Origin: Kriegella sp965368185
GTDB lineage: Bacteria; Bacteroidota; Bacteroidia; Flavobacteriales; Flavobacteriaceae
Length of the DNA stretch: 64,000 nucleotides
Direction: 5' to 3'
Assembly (NCBI GenBank): GCA_965368185.1
Contig: CBDULZ010000011.1
Span: 15,175 to 79,174 of the forward strand
Of the stretch, positions 17,985-27,447 are shown piece by piece. Positions within the stretch are counted from its first letter, which is position 1, and the number at the start of each line of letters is the position of its first letter. The notes beneath the pieces are model-generated. The model worked only from the letters and a program-made list of their open reading frames with translations, was not told where the DNA came from and made no database searches. The position numbers and the translations under genes are program-made.

Positions 17985-20900
17985 TTAGAAACCTACATTA
18001 AGTTTAAAACCTACTGGAATGGCCCATGGGCTAACGTTAAAGCGTTCTATACCTTGCTTAAACTGAATACCGCTACTACCTTGGGTAGAGGATTCTTGCT
18101 GAAAAGCCATTTCGGGATCTATCCCGATATCGGCTTTGGTCCATAATATGATATTACGGCTAAATAAAGATATATTTAAATTTTGCAACCCTATTCGCTT
18201 GATGGATTTACTGGGAACACTATAGGTAATGGAGATATCCCTTAATTTGATAAAATCGGAATCAAAGGTGGCATTTCTTGTAAAATCCCAACCGTAGTGA
18301 TCTTGGTACCTTGTATAAACCGTACCTGGTCCTCCTAGGTTTTCAGTTGTCGCAACAAAATTTCCATTGTCATCATAATCACCTTGAACACCGGGCATAA
18401 ATACACCATCATTTAGAGTAATACCTCCTTCGGTCACAGGGTAGCCACCGGCTTCGGCTGTTGGCCCTCCAACCAAAACATAAAACTCACCATCTTCCGA
18501 AAGGTATTGATCTGCATTATCTTTTAGGAAGGTTGGCACATCGCCAACACCGCTAAAATTGTGAAGACCATCTAACCAGCGCTGAGTGTGCATATCAGAT
18601 TCTCCATATCTATGAGTTTGAGAAACAAACTGTCCGCCTTTTCTCCAATCGAAATTCATAGAAATAGACCAATTCTTATAGGAAGCGGAAGTGGTCATCC
18701 CCAGGGTGAAGTCTGGATTAAAGTTACCTATAATAGGAGCGACCCTATTACCATCTTCGTCTTCCCTGGTACGATCGCTATTTTCAAAACCTGAATCATC
18801 GATAATCGGCCAACCGTGATATGGCGAACTCGGGTCATCAACACGCACCAATGCAGCATCGAATATATTCCCAATTTCTTCACCCAACCAAGTGATTGCT
18901 CCACCTCTGGCATCCGTCCATAAGGTTACAGAATTCATACCATCGGCCAATTCGATCACCTTGGTACGGTTACGTCCATATACAAATCCCATATCCCAAC
19001 GCCAATCACTAGTATCCAGCAGGGTAGCATTCAAACCTGCTTCAACGCCAGTACTGGTCAATAATCCTGCATTAATGAATCTAGATCCGTAACCGGAAGA
19101 TATTGGAGTGTCTACAGGGAAAATCTGGTCACGGTTTTCACTATCATAATACGTAAAATCCATTCGAAGACGATTTTTAAAGAAAGCCAAGTCGGCCCCT
19201 ACCTCCCATGAGTTTTGTGATTCTGACTTTAAATCTGGATTTAACAAGGTTCCGGGAACTGAAAGTAAAGATGCATTGCCCCATGAACTTCCGCTATTCA
19301 ATACGGGGTTTAAATTATAGGCAAACGTATCGTTACCTACCTCCGCATAACCAGCCCTAAGTTTGATCAATGAAATGTTTCCTCCTAAATTCAAAGCCCT
19401 ATTCACCAATAAACTGGAAGATATAGAAGGGTAAAAATAAGAATTGTTATTGTCTGGCAAAGTACTTGACCAATCATTTCTGCCAGTGGCATCGATATAG
19501 AACATATCTTTAAATCCGATACTTACCAAACCGTACAAACTATTCACTTGTCGTTCACTTTTATAGGAACTGTAATTTAAGTTGTCAGGAGCAATATTTG
19601 ATAAAGTAAAAAGACCCGGAGCTAGTATGCCAGACCCCCTATCTATTGTCGAATTACTAACAGAAGATGATTTGGCAGTTCGCTTATTTCCACCAGCAGA
19701 TGCAGAAAAATCCCAATTATTAAATCGCTTGGAATAAGTAAGCAAGAAATCGATATTGATTTCATTGTTTAACATATCTTGAATACCATAAGCCCCATTA
19801 ATATCTCCTGTGTAACCCTTGGACATTTTGGTTTCCCTAACCTCGTTAATCTCATCAAAATTGTAGCGTAACATGGCCGAGAATTCATCGGTTATTTGCC
19901 AATCGCCTTTGACGTTTCCGTAAAATCTATTTCTTTCAAAGCCATTATTAACTTCATGAGCTAAAAAATACGGGTTGTTCCATTCCGTATCCGTAGGGTC
20001 ATCTCCAAAAGCAAAGGGAGAGTTTTGGCGAAGGCCTTCATAGCCCGGCAACCAATAATCCTGCATTTCACGTACGTCAATATGTGGTGCTATTTCATAA
20101 ACTGCCTGCATAGGATTCGCACCACGGTTTGTGGCAGGTCTGTTATCGGCACCTGATTTGGTATAATTCAAACTAGAAGTAACCGATATTTTATCATTTA
20201 ATTTCAGGGATGAATTCAGATTGATACTGTGCTTGTTCAAATCTGAATTGGGAATAAATCCTTGGTGTTTTAAATCTGAATAAGACAATCTGTAGTTGAT
20301 TCTTTCCGTATTGTCCTGTATCGAAATATTATTGGTTGTCGTAATGGCCGTATTAAAGAAATTACGTGCGTTATTGTACGATTTTAATTCTCTGGCTGTG
20401 GGCACTCCACTAGCGATCTCTTGGGCGGTATAAGGCCAATGTATCGCCTTTATACCTTGATCCAATGCAGGGCCGGCCCAAGCTGATGCCGTTTCGCCTA
20501 TAAGTATGGCTCCATAGGAATTAGAGGGGAAATTGTCTTCGGTATAAGGTCTGGAACCAGCAGCATATTTTGTATGGGTGTCCAAATAACGGTAGGGAAT
20601 ATCAAAAACGGTACTTGAATTAATGGTAACCCCTAATCCTTTTTTCGCTTTACCGGATTTTGTAGTAATCAAAATTACCCCGTTTGCAGCCCTTGACCCG
20701 TATAATGCAGCCGCACTGGCTCCTTTAAGAACGGTCATACTTTCGATGTCATCGGCATTGATATCGGAAATAGCATTCCCATAATCCGCCCTATTGTCTC
20801 TTCCAACTCCACCAACATTGTTTACCGAACTAATTACCGGCGTTCCGTCGATTACGAATAGTGGCTGATTGTCACTCGAAAGCGAAGAGGCCCCTCTAAT

Positions 20901-21398
20901 ATTAATGTTAACAGTTGATCCCGGACCGCCCGTAGAGTTGATCGCAACACCGGAAACTTTACCGGAAAGCGCATTCATGGCGTTCTCTTGGGGAACGTTG
21001 TCAATTGCATCACCACTTACTTCACTTACCGCATACCCAAGGGATTTCTTTTCCCTAGATATACCCAGTGCAGTAACAACTACTTCATCTAACGTCTCTG
21101 CCGATGCCGCTAAGGCAACATCGATAGTGGTTCGGTTACCCACAATCACTTCTTGCGTGGTCATTCCAATATAAGAAAATACAAGTACGGCATCATTGCC
21201 AGGCACTTCAATACTGTAATTTCCATCAAAATCTGTAGATACTCCGGTAATAGTACCTTTTAGTACTACTGAAACCCCGGGTAACAATTCTCCATCAACG
21301 CTGCTGACGACTCCAGTCACCTCTTGTTGCGCATGTGCAATACCGCAAAACATGCTCAGCAAAAGAAACGCCAACCATTGTAAGTTTCTTTTTTTCAT
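17985..21398 (-). CDS. SusC-like TonB-dependent outer-membrane transporter (pair 1)
   Basis: A 1137-residue outer-membrane transporter. The signal peptide (1-23, ending AHA) is followed by a carboxypeptidase-regulatory-like domain (about 25-105: EVTGVVSSVDGELLPG). A TonB-box-like/plug region comes next (VDEVVVTALGI, then SGKVSGVAI, NINIRGASS, FVIDGTPV), then a 22-strand barrel ending in VGFKLNVGF. There is no N-terminal STN signalling domain, so regulation through an anti-sigma factor is not expected. Expression probably starts at the -7 box at 21444-21451, under an upstream element shared with pair 2. Confidence 0.95.
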   Translation of the reverse strand: MKKRNLQWLAFLLLSMFCGIAHAQQEVTGVVSSVDGELLPGVSVVLKGTITGVSTDFDGNYSIEVPGNDAVLVFSYIGMTTQEVIVGNRTTIDVALAASAETLDEVVVTALGISREKKSLGYAVSEVSGDAIDNVPQENAMNALSGKVSGVAINSTGGPGSTVNINIRGASSLSSDNQPLFVIDGTPVISSVNNVGGVGRDNRADYGNAISDINADDIESMTVLKGASAAALYGSRAANGVILITTKSGKAKKGLGVTINSSTVFDIPYRYLDTHTKYAAGSRPYTEDNFPSNSYGAILIGETASAWAGPALDQGIKAIHWPYTAQEIASGVPTARELKSYNNARNFFNTAITTTNNISIQDNTERINYRLSYSDLKHQGFIPNSDLNKHSINLNSSLKLNDKISVTSSLNYTKSGADNRPATNRGANPMQAVYEIAPHIDVREMQDYWLPGYEGLRQNSPFAFGDDPTDTEWNNPYFLAHEVNNGFERNRFYGNVKGDWQITDEFSAMLRYNFDEINEVRETKMSKGYTGDINGAYGIQDMLNNEINIDFLLTYSKRFNNWDFSASAGGNKRTAKSSSVSNSTIDRGSGILAPGLFTLSNIAPDNLNYSSYKSERQVNSLYGLVSIGFKDMFYIDATGRNDWSSTLPDNNNSYFYPSISSSLLVNRALNLGGNISLIKLRAGYAEVGNDTFAYNLNPVLNSGSSWGNASLLSVPGTLLNPDLKSESQNSWEVGADLAFFKNRLRMDFTYYDSENRDQIFPVDTPISSGYGSRFINAGLLTSTGVEAGLNATLLDTSDWRWDMGFVYGRNRTKVIELADGMNSVTLWTDARGGAITWLGEEIGNIFDAALVRVDDPSSPYHGWPIIDDSGFENSDRTREDEDGNRVAPIIGNFNPDFTLGMTTSASYKNWSISMNFDWRKGGQFVSQTHRYGESDMHTQRWLDGLHNFSGVGDVPTFLKDNADQYLSEDGEFYVLVGGPTAEAGGYPVTEGGITLNDGVFMPGVQGDYDDNGNFVATTENLGGPGTVYTRYQDHYGWDFTRNATFDSDFIKLRDISITYSVPSKSIKRIGLQNLNISLFSRNIILWTKADIGIDPEMAFQQESSTQGSSGIQFKQGIERFNVSPWAIPVGFKLNVGF

Positions 21399-21443
21399 AG
21401 TTAATTGTTTAAATTAAATATTCAGTTTAGTTTTATAATCGAA

Positions 21444-21476
21444 CAAATCTATTCCAAAAATTTTGTTAAAACACAT
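21444..21476 (-). promoter_or_regulatory. Core promoter of susC pair 1
   Basis: A perfect -7 box TAGATTTG (minus strand, 21444-21451) lies 45 nt before the susC ATG. The 25 nt upstream of it match the pair-2 promoter at 20 of 25 positions, including TTTTAA, while no TTTG -33 box is present. That lack suggests dependence on an activator bound upstream. Confidence 0.7.
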
Positions 21477-21534
21477 AGTATTATATTATATTCACGTGGA
21501 ATTTTACCCTTTTTACCTTTTATTTGAACATATG

Positions 21535-21562
21535 TTTAATGTAAGGTTAATATTGCATTAGT
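21535..21562 (-). promoter_or_regulatory. Putative operator: triple 11-bp-phased repeat (copy 1)
   Basis: A 28-bp element, identical at 25 of 28 positions to the one at 27013-27040. Read in the susC direction it holds three AYTAAN units (ACTAAT, ATTAAC, ATTAAA) starting exactly 11 nt apart, so all lie on one face of the helix. It ends 83 nt upstream of the -7 box, the same distance as the other copy. The likely role is binding of an activator that controls both SusCD pairs. Confidence 0.7.
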
Positions 21563-21823
21563 TCATGTTATGAATCCAATAAAGAAAAAACTTACCCGTG
21601 CGGTAGCCACTAGGTATAATGACTTCTGATGCCAAAGCAGATTCATGCTTCATGAACAATTATCTTAAATCGGCAACAGTGCCACTTTATTTAAAATCAC
21701 AGATTAAAACACCAAACGGTCATCATTTAATAGGTAGAAAAGCAAATAGTACTTAATCTTCTTACGAATATTTAGCGAAATTGGGTCGAATGGAGAATTC
21801 AATAAAGTATAGAACAAAAAAAT

Positions 21824-21852
21824 CCAGGTCCATATACAATATACAGACCTGG
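21824..21852 (-). terminator. Terminator after SusD pair 2
   Basis: CCAGGTC / GACCTGG arms with an inner TATA/TATA stem, followed on the minus strand by ATTTTTTTG. This is a standard Rho-independent terminator, 30 nt after the SusD stop. Confidence 0.85.
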
Positions 21853-21882
21853 AAAAACTAAACTAAATGAAAACTTTTCTGG

Positions 21883-23616
21883 CTATTGCAACAACCACAT
21901 TAAGGACCATTGATCATTGACTGCGGGTTGCAATCTACTGGTCGCCTCTGTCAAATTATCTTCGTTAAAGGGATCTGACAAGATTTGTCGTTTAGGAATA
22001 TCTTGACCATTTGCACCTTCGATTACATTCTTTTCCAGTTCTGGTAAGCCTGTTCTTCTCCAGTCAAACCAAGCTTCAGCGGTCAACCATCCTGCAATCC
22101 ACTTTTGATGCATTATAGGTTCCATTTTATTTGCTGCATTGGTGTAAATAGATTGGGCATTGGCAATATAAGTGGCCTTATCAAAAGTCTCTAATGAATT
22201 GCTGCCCTCATTATATACGGCAGCACTGGCACCATCAACAATTTGCCAGCGATCAAAAGATAATTCAATTCCGCTCACATAATAATCCATAGGGCTGCCG
22301 CCAATCCACCCTCGTTCGCTGGCTTCCGCTAAAATAAACTGGGTTTCAGCACTACTCATAAACATAACTGCCGACAATTCATTCGCATTCTCGGAATATA
22401 TATTCGTTAAATAAGAGATATGTGGATTTGAGGAATCTCCTAAATATATATCGGGATCCAGCGCGGTAATACCAGAACGGATATCGGTAACGGTATTTCC
22501 CATGTTGTAATCATTGGGTGCGCTAAGGGCTACCCCAAGTCCAACGAACAACGAAGTATTCACATCATTAGTCAAATCTGCATCGGAATTTCTGCCAGCA
22601 ATATCTACAGTAGTGTTTCGCCTTACCCTACCGTCAACCAACTCAACTCCGTCAGTGTCACTAGGAAAAATTTGAACGTCTACCGGTCTTATCCATGTAG
22701 TTAATCTTGGATCTTTTAATGCAATAAGATCTTTAACAATAGTAGAGGACGGTTTTCTTCGATAGAATTCTGATCGAAAAGTATACGAAAGTGGCCCTCC
22801 GGGAAAACTGTTGTCGGAAGCGGAACCTATCCATTGAACCTTAGCATTATCATCGGCATCAGTCATTATAGGATTTTCAGTAGGATTTCCAGCTATAGAA
22901 GCTATCTCGGCTGAAGGATCCAAACCTGACACCGTTTTTTCGGATAAACGCATACAAAATCTCAAACGCAATGAATTGGCAAATTTTCGCCACTTGAAGG
23001 CATCACCATGAAAAACCACATCTGAATTAGCAACAGCACCTATGGTACCAACACCTTTTAGCATATCGTTTGCTGTTGAAAGGTCAGATAATATGCCCAA
23101 GAAAATATCTTCTTGCGCATCGTATTTAGGTACAAAAGCTTCACCCCTTTCCTCGCCTTTTATGGCTTCCGAGTATGGAATATCACCAAATGTCGAAGTC
23201 AAAAAACCATACGTATACGACTTCATAATAAGGGAAACAGCCTGGTAAAACTTTTTTTCATCACCTTCCTTCTCCTCTTCCGCGCGGTCAAAAATATATT
23301 GGCTATTGGTTAAGATTGGAAAAAAACTATTAAAATTTTTAGTGTCCCATACAAAATAGAAACTATAGAAATCAACATTATCGCGCTGAAGGTACTGGCT
23401 GCCCGCACTAACCTCTCTCGCCTTGTAATTGGTTTCAACATCATTTTTAGCCGTAGAGGTTAGAATGTTGGTAAGAACGAAGCTAATGTCTATCTTATCC
23501 TCCGGAAGGGTATTTGAACTAACATTGGTCTCATCAAGTGATTTACTACAAGAGAACACGACAAGCATACTCATTGATAGAACAGACCATCTTAAGGTTT
23601 TATATATCTTTTTCAT
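21883..23616 (-). CDS. SusD/RagB-like surface glycan-binding lipoprotein (pair 2)
   Basis: A 577-residue lipoprotein (lipobox VFSC, C23; SKSLDETNVSS follows). It has the SusD_2-type helical core (FLTSTFGDIPYSEAIKG) and the C-terminal signature MHQKWIAGWLTAEAWFDWRRTGLPELEK. It lies 11 nt after its SusC partner and ends at a terminator, so pair 2 is a bicistronic transcript. The role is capture of the glycan at the outer surface. The ligand is unknown. Confidence 0.93.
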   Translation of the reverse strand: MKKIYKTLRWSVLSMSMLVVFSCSKSLDETNVSSNTLPEDKIDISFVLTNILTSTAKNDVETNYKAREVSAGSQYLQRDNVDFYSFYFVWDTKNFNSFFPILTNSQYIFDRAEEEKEGDEKKFYQAVSLIMKSYTYGFLTSTFGDIPYSEAIKGEERGEAFVPKYDAQEDIFLGILSDLSTANDMLKGVGTIGAVANSDVVFHGDAFKWRKFANSLRLRFCMRLSEKTVSGLDPSAEIASIAGNPTENPIMTDADDNAKVQWIGSASDNSFPGGPLSYTFRSEFYRRKPSSTIVKDLIALKDPRLTTWIRPVDVQIFPSDTDGVELVDGRVRRNTTVDIAGRNSDADLTNDVNTSLFVGLGVALSAPNDYNMGNTVTDIRSGITALDPDIYLGDSSNPHISYLTNIYSENANELSAVMFMSSAETQFILAEASERGWIGGSPMDYYVSGIELSFDRWQIVDGASAAVYNEGSNSLETFDKATYIANAQSIYTNAANKMEPIMHQKWIAGWLTAEAWFDWRRTGLPELEKNVIEGANGQDIPKRQILSDPFNEDNLTEATSRLQPAVNDQWSLMWLLQ

Positions 23617-23627
23617 TTTTTATCTAT

Positions 23628-26600
23628 TTAAAATGTCAAATTAATTGTAAATCCAACGGGAGCAACCCATGGGAGGGCATTCCATTTTTCTTTTCCTATA
23701 TCGTAAGAACCGTTATTTTGATAATAGGCAAGTTCAGGGTCTATACCAATATCAGCTGCATTCCACAACATAATATTCTTTGTGAAAACGGAGAGTGATA
23801 CCCTTTGTGCCGAAATTTTTGAGGCAAACTTCTGGGGCATGTCATAGGTGAGGGTAACATTCCTTAGCTTAACAAAAGAGAGGTCATACATAAAGGAAGA
23901 CCCTACATCCCATAATCCACCACCCGGTTCTACGACTTTATAAGCGTCGAACAACACGGTTCCAGGACCACCAAAGTTCTCGGTATAGGTACCATCGCCG
24001 TTGTCTACTACCCCAGGCCAGAAAGAACCATTGTTAAACCCATTGTACTCAAAACCACCAGTTTGTGCATCTCTACCCCCAATCCAAACATTATCGGCTT
24101 GATAAATTTCAGGGTTGGACTTAATTTCATTCGCAAGTGCGGTTCTATCGCCGTTAAAAGAATTGGAACCCAAAACCCCGCTAAAGGTTCCGGCATCACC
24201 TTGCCATTTATCGACCCAACCAGATCGTGCTGTCCGCTTCATGGTTTCGGAATAGAAATTACCACCTTGTCGCCAATCAACATTGGCTGACAATGTAAAA
24301 TTCTTGTACTTTACGGAAGTGTTCAATCCCATGGTAAAGTCATTCGTGCTCTTGCCCACCTTGGGTTTAAGTGCGTTGTCTTTTTGAAATGTTAAGCCCC
24401 CATTATTATCGAGTATGGGCCAGCCCTCGTATTCGCCCGATTCGACTCTCAGCACACTTGTTGAATAAAGATCGCCAATAATACCGCCAACAAAGGTCTG
24501 TTGTGTTAAGCTTCCTGCGTTACCTACACCAATTCTATCAATGCCTTCTACTAATTCTACTAATCTACTATCCTGTTTGGTAAAATTAACACCCAAATTC
24601 CATTCTAAATTTTCAGTTCGTACAGGTACAGTATTCAAAGCCAATTCTATTCCAGTGTTTTGAACATTGCCCGCATTAATTGTTGCACTGCTGAAACCAG
24701 ACATTGGTGATGTTGTTACCCCAATAATTTGGTTCCTATTTTGCGTTCTGTACCAAGTTCCTTCAAATCCAATCCGATTATTAAAGAAACCTAAGTCGGC
24801 CCCAACTTCATAAGAAGTCGCTATTTCTGGCTTAAGTGCGGTATTTGGCAAACTCGAAGGCACAGAGTATTGAATATCATTGCCCCAAAAAGTTTGATTC
24901 AATACTGGATTTATTGTATAAGGATCGGTATCCTTTCCAACTTCTGCCCAACCCGTTCGAAATTTGACCAAGGATACCCAACTTGGCATCTGCGCCATTT
25001 CTGAAACTAACATACTTAATGAGGCCGAAGGATAGAAATAAGATCTATTTTCTTTTGGTAACGTGCTCGACCAATCGTTTCGAGCGGTCAAATCCAAGTA
25101 AATCATTTCCTTGAAACTTAAGGACGCCAATCCGTACAGACTGTAAATTTCCTTTTCGAATACGCCTGAGTTATAACCCAACCCCGGCCTGGCTACATTG
25201 GATAAGGTGTATAAACCCGGTAATGTAAGAACATCACCCCCCCCATAAAGGCTTGTATTTCTACTATTCAAATAGTTACCACCCACGGAAGGGTTAATTC
25301 TAAAGTCACCTACTTTTTTATCGTAGGAGATTAAGAAATCTACATTGGCCTCTCTTTCATCGAGCTTCGTTTGTTCGTATGCCCCAAATGGTTTTACAGC
25401 AGAACTACCAAATCCGTCATAAGACCAAGGATAGATTGACTCGATTTTTTCATTATTAGCACTATAAGACACCCGGCCCATGGCCGTTAGGCCAGGTAAA
25501 AGATCGATATCCAAGCGTATATTGCCAAAGCCACGGATCTGATCTAAGGTTCTGTCTCTTTCATAAGCAGAGAACCATGGATTATTAGGAAGAGCCCCAG
25601 CTCTTCTTTGTTGCGAACCTTCTACTTCCCAATAATCTTTAAGGTCATTGATATTCACATGTGGTGGGTTAGCGAAAATATCCATATATATATCATCACT
25701 TCCGTTGTTCGTTAATGGTAAATTATCTGATGTAGGTTTAGAAATGGTAATATTGGTAGTGATTTTCACCTTGTCAGTTATCTTATAGCTAGTTGCTAAC
25801 GAAAATCCAAGTCTTTTCAATTCCATTCCTGGGGTAATTCCTTCACTTTTCATGTGGTTAATGGACAGATTAAAACTGCCACGGTCATAATTTCCACTTA
25901 TACTGGCATCAGTTTGGGTCGATAGCCCTGTTTTAAAGAAATCTTGTAAACTGTTATCATACATTACTAAAGGTTGGGCTTGCCCATCGGTATTCCATTG
26001 CACCGCTTGAACACCTGCTCTTGCACCGTACCAATACTGCCAAGATGATTCGTTAAACTGACCCTTTTGACCCGTAGTAAAGGTATTCTGTAATTCAAAA
26101 TAATTATAAGGCACACTAAGCGTAGTACTCTGTGTGAATGAGACTCCGATGCCTTTTTTTGCACCCTCACCAGAATTAGTAGTAATGAGAATTACCCCGT
26201 TACCAGCTCTTGAACCATACAGGGCAGCAGCACTCGCGCCTTTTAGTACCGAAATACTGGCTATATCCAAAGAGCTAATATCAGCCATCGCGTTTGTATT
26301 GCCAACAGGAGAACCATCAATAACGAGCAGCGGCTCGTTGTTGCTGGTCAGTGAGGTCTGACCTCTAATTATCACATTCATTTTAGCATTAATGTCACCG
26401 CCCATTTCGTTTATTTGTACGCCCGACATTTTACCGGAAAGACCACTCAATACATTTGTATTGGGCTGCTGATTTAATGCCTCGGCTTCTACCACGGCTA
26501 CCGAATAGCCCAAAGCCTTTTTTTCCCGTTTCATTCCAAGAGCGGTAACCACAACCTCGTCCATTTGCTGAGCGGAGAGATCCATAGCTACAGTCAAAGA

Positions 26601-26870
26601 TGTATTATTGCCAACAACGATTTCTTTTGTCTCCATGCCTATATATGAAAAAATAAGGATAGATTCACTGTTCGGTACCTCTATAGCAAAATTTCCATCA
26701 AAGTCGGACACCACACCCTTAGAGGTACCTTTAATAACAATGTTCGCCCCAGGGAGTGGTTCTTGTAAATCATCTAGTACAACCCCTGTGACGCTTACTT
26801 GGGCCACTGCGCTGCAAGCGCACATCGCCATTAAAACAAGCATTGATAATTGTAAATATTTTTTTTTCAT
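23628..26870 (-). CDS. SusC-like TonB-dependent outer-membrane transporter (pair 2)
   Basis: A 1080-residue protein with a signal peptide (1-23, ending AVA), a carboxypeptidase-regulatory-like domain (VSVTGVVLDDLQEPLPGA), a plug (DEVVVTALGMKREKK, SGKMSGVQI, NVIIRGQTS, LVIDGSPV) and a beta-barrel ending VGFTINLTF. No STN domain. It is the first gene of the leftward block and is divergent from the symporter operon. Its promoter carries the same element and spacing as pair 1, which argues for joint regulation of the two transporters. Confidence 0.95.
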   Translation of the reverse strand: MKKKYLQLSMLVLMAMCACSAVAQVSVTGVVLDDLQEPLPGANIVIKGTSKGVVSDFDGNFAIEVPNSESILIFSYIGMETKEIVVGNNTSLTVAMDLSAQQMDEVVVTALGMKREKKALGYSVAVVEAEALNQQPNTNVLSGLSGKMSGVQINEMGGDINAKMNVIIRGQTSLTSNNEPLLVIDGSPVGNTNAMADISSLDIASISVLKGASAAALYGSRAGNGVILITTNSGEGAKKGIGVSFTQSTTLSVPYNYFELQNTFTTGQKGQFNESSWQYWYGARAGVQAVQWNTDGQAQPLVMYDNSLQDFFKTGLSTQTDASISGNYDRGSFNLSINHMKSEGITPGMELKRLGFSLATSYKITDKVKITTNITISKPTSDNLPLTNNGSDDIYMDIFANPPHVNINDLKDYWEVEGSQQRRAGALPNNPWFSAYERDRTLDQIRGFGNIRLDIDLLPGLTAMGRVSYSANNEKIESIYPWSYDGFGSSAVKPFGAYEQTKLDEREANVDFLISYDKKVGDFRINPSVGGNYLNSRNTSLYGGGDVLTLPGLYTLSNVARPGLGYNSGVFEKEIYSLYGLASLSFKEMIYLDLTARNDWSSTLPKENRSYFYPSASLSMLVSEMAQMPSWVSLVKFRTGWAEVGKDTDPYTINPVLNQTFWGNDIQYSVPSSLPNTALKPEIATSYEVGADLGFFNNRIGFEGTWYRTQNRNQIIGVTTSPMSGFSSATINAGNVQNTGIELALNTVPVRTENLEWNLGVNFTKQDSRLVELVEGIDRIGVGNAGSLTQQTFVGGIIGDLYSTSVLRVESGEYEGWPILDNNGGLTFQKDNALKPKVGKSTNDFTMGLNTSVKYKNFTLSANVDWRQGGNFYSETMKRTARSGWVDKWQGDAGTFSGVLGSNSFNGDRTALANEIKSNPEIYQADNVWIGGRDAQTGGFEYNGFNNGSFWPGVVDNGDGTYTENFGGPGTVLFDAYKVVEPGGGLWDVGSSFMYDLSFVKLRNVTLTYDMPQKFASKISAQRVSLSVFTKNIMLWNAADIGIDPELAYYQNNGSYDIGKEKWNALPWVAPVGFTINLTF

Positions 26871-26921
26871 ATCACTGAAATAAATTATTAAAAGTTAGTA
26901 GAATTTAACATTTTCATCCTA

Positions 26922-26954
26922 CAAACATATTCTAAAACTTTTCTTAAAATGCAT
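26922..26954 (-). promoter_or_regulatory. Core promoter of susC pair 2
   Basis: A perfect -7 box TATGTTTG (minus strand, 26922-26929) lies 51 nt before the susC ATG. The flank of 25 nt (26930-26954) is conserved with pair 1. No good -33 box is visible, as in pair 1. Confidence 0.7.
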
Positions 26955-27012
26955 GATATTTTGTTAGATATTTATGATTTCTTATCTTTTTTCAGAGTAA
27001 AATTGACGATAA

Positions 27013-27040
27013 TTTAATGAAGGGTTAATATTGTATTAGT
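27013..27040 (-). promoter_or_regulatory. Putative operator: triple 11-bp-phased repeat (copy 2)
   Basis: Second copy of the 28-bp element with three AYTAAN units at 11-bp steps. It ends exactly 83 nt upstream of the -7 box of susC pair 2. The sequence between element and core promoter has diverged from pair 1, while both ends are conserved, which points to selection rather than only recent duplication. Confidence 0.7.
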
Positions 27041-27447
27041 ATTGGTAATATACTTGAATGTTTTAAGAACTATTAAAAAGCCAAATTAGAGCAGTTTTTT
27101 CACTTCGTTTCAGTTGAATAATCGAGAATTAAAGTCTCTTTTTTAACAGAAAAAATTGCGAATAAAAGTGTTAATAATTAGTTCCCTAAAATCGGAAGAT
27201 TTCATAACCGCATATTACCTCATTGTATGAATGGAACTGAAAAATTTCTTTCAGGTCATCTATAGTAGTCCTTATTTCACATTAACAGTTGAATCCATCC
27301 AAAACTATATATATTTTAACTCATTTACCTAGATATTGACTAAAAAAGCTATTCATTAGTTAATATTCCATGCAAATAAAATAAGATTTAACATATTACT
27401 TATTTCTAATTCAAGTTATTTTGTAACATGTTAAATACAAATAAATT

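Larger units (their letters stand above)
21399..21882. other. Intergenic region between pair-2 SusD and pair-1 SusC
   Basis: Contains, from right to left, the terminator of the pair-2 transcript, about 260 nt with no recognisable feature, the 28-bp shared element, and the pair-1 susC promoter. A CACGTG palindrome (21493-21498) lies between element and promoter but has no counterpart in the pair-2 promoter. No gene is supported here. Confidence 0.6.
26871..27447. other. Divergent regulatory region between susC pair 2 and the symporter operon
   Basis: 577 nt without a supported gene. The left part holds the susC promoter and shared element. The part nearer the symporter is very AT-rich. It contains TTATTTTG (one mismatch from the -7 consensus) about 30 nt before the symporter ATG, and a partial echo of the shared element (GTTAATATTCCAT near 27359), which I do not count as a copy. 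Confidence 0.55.

Noticed and set aside
27354..27376. GTTAATATTCCAT upstream of the symporter as a third copy of the element
   Set aside because: Partial match in the opposite direction, without the triple repeat or the 83-nt spacing to a perfect -7 box.
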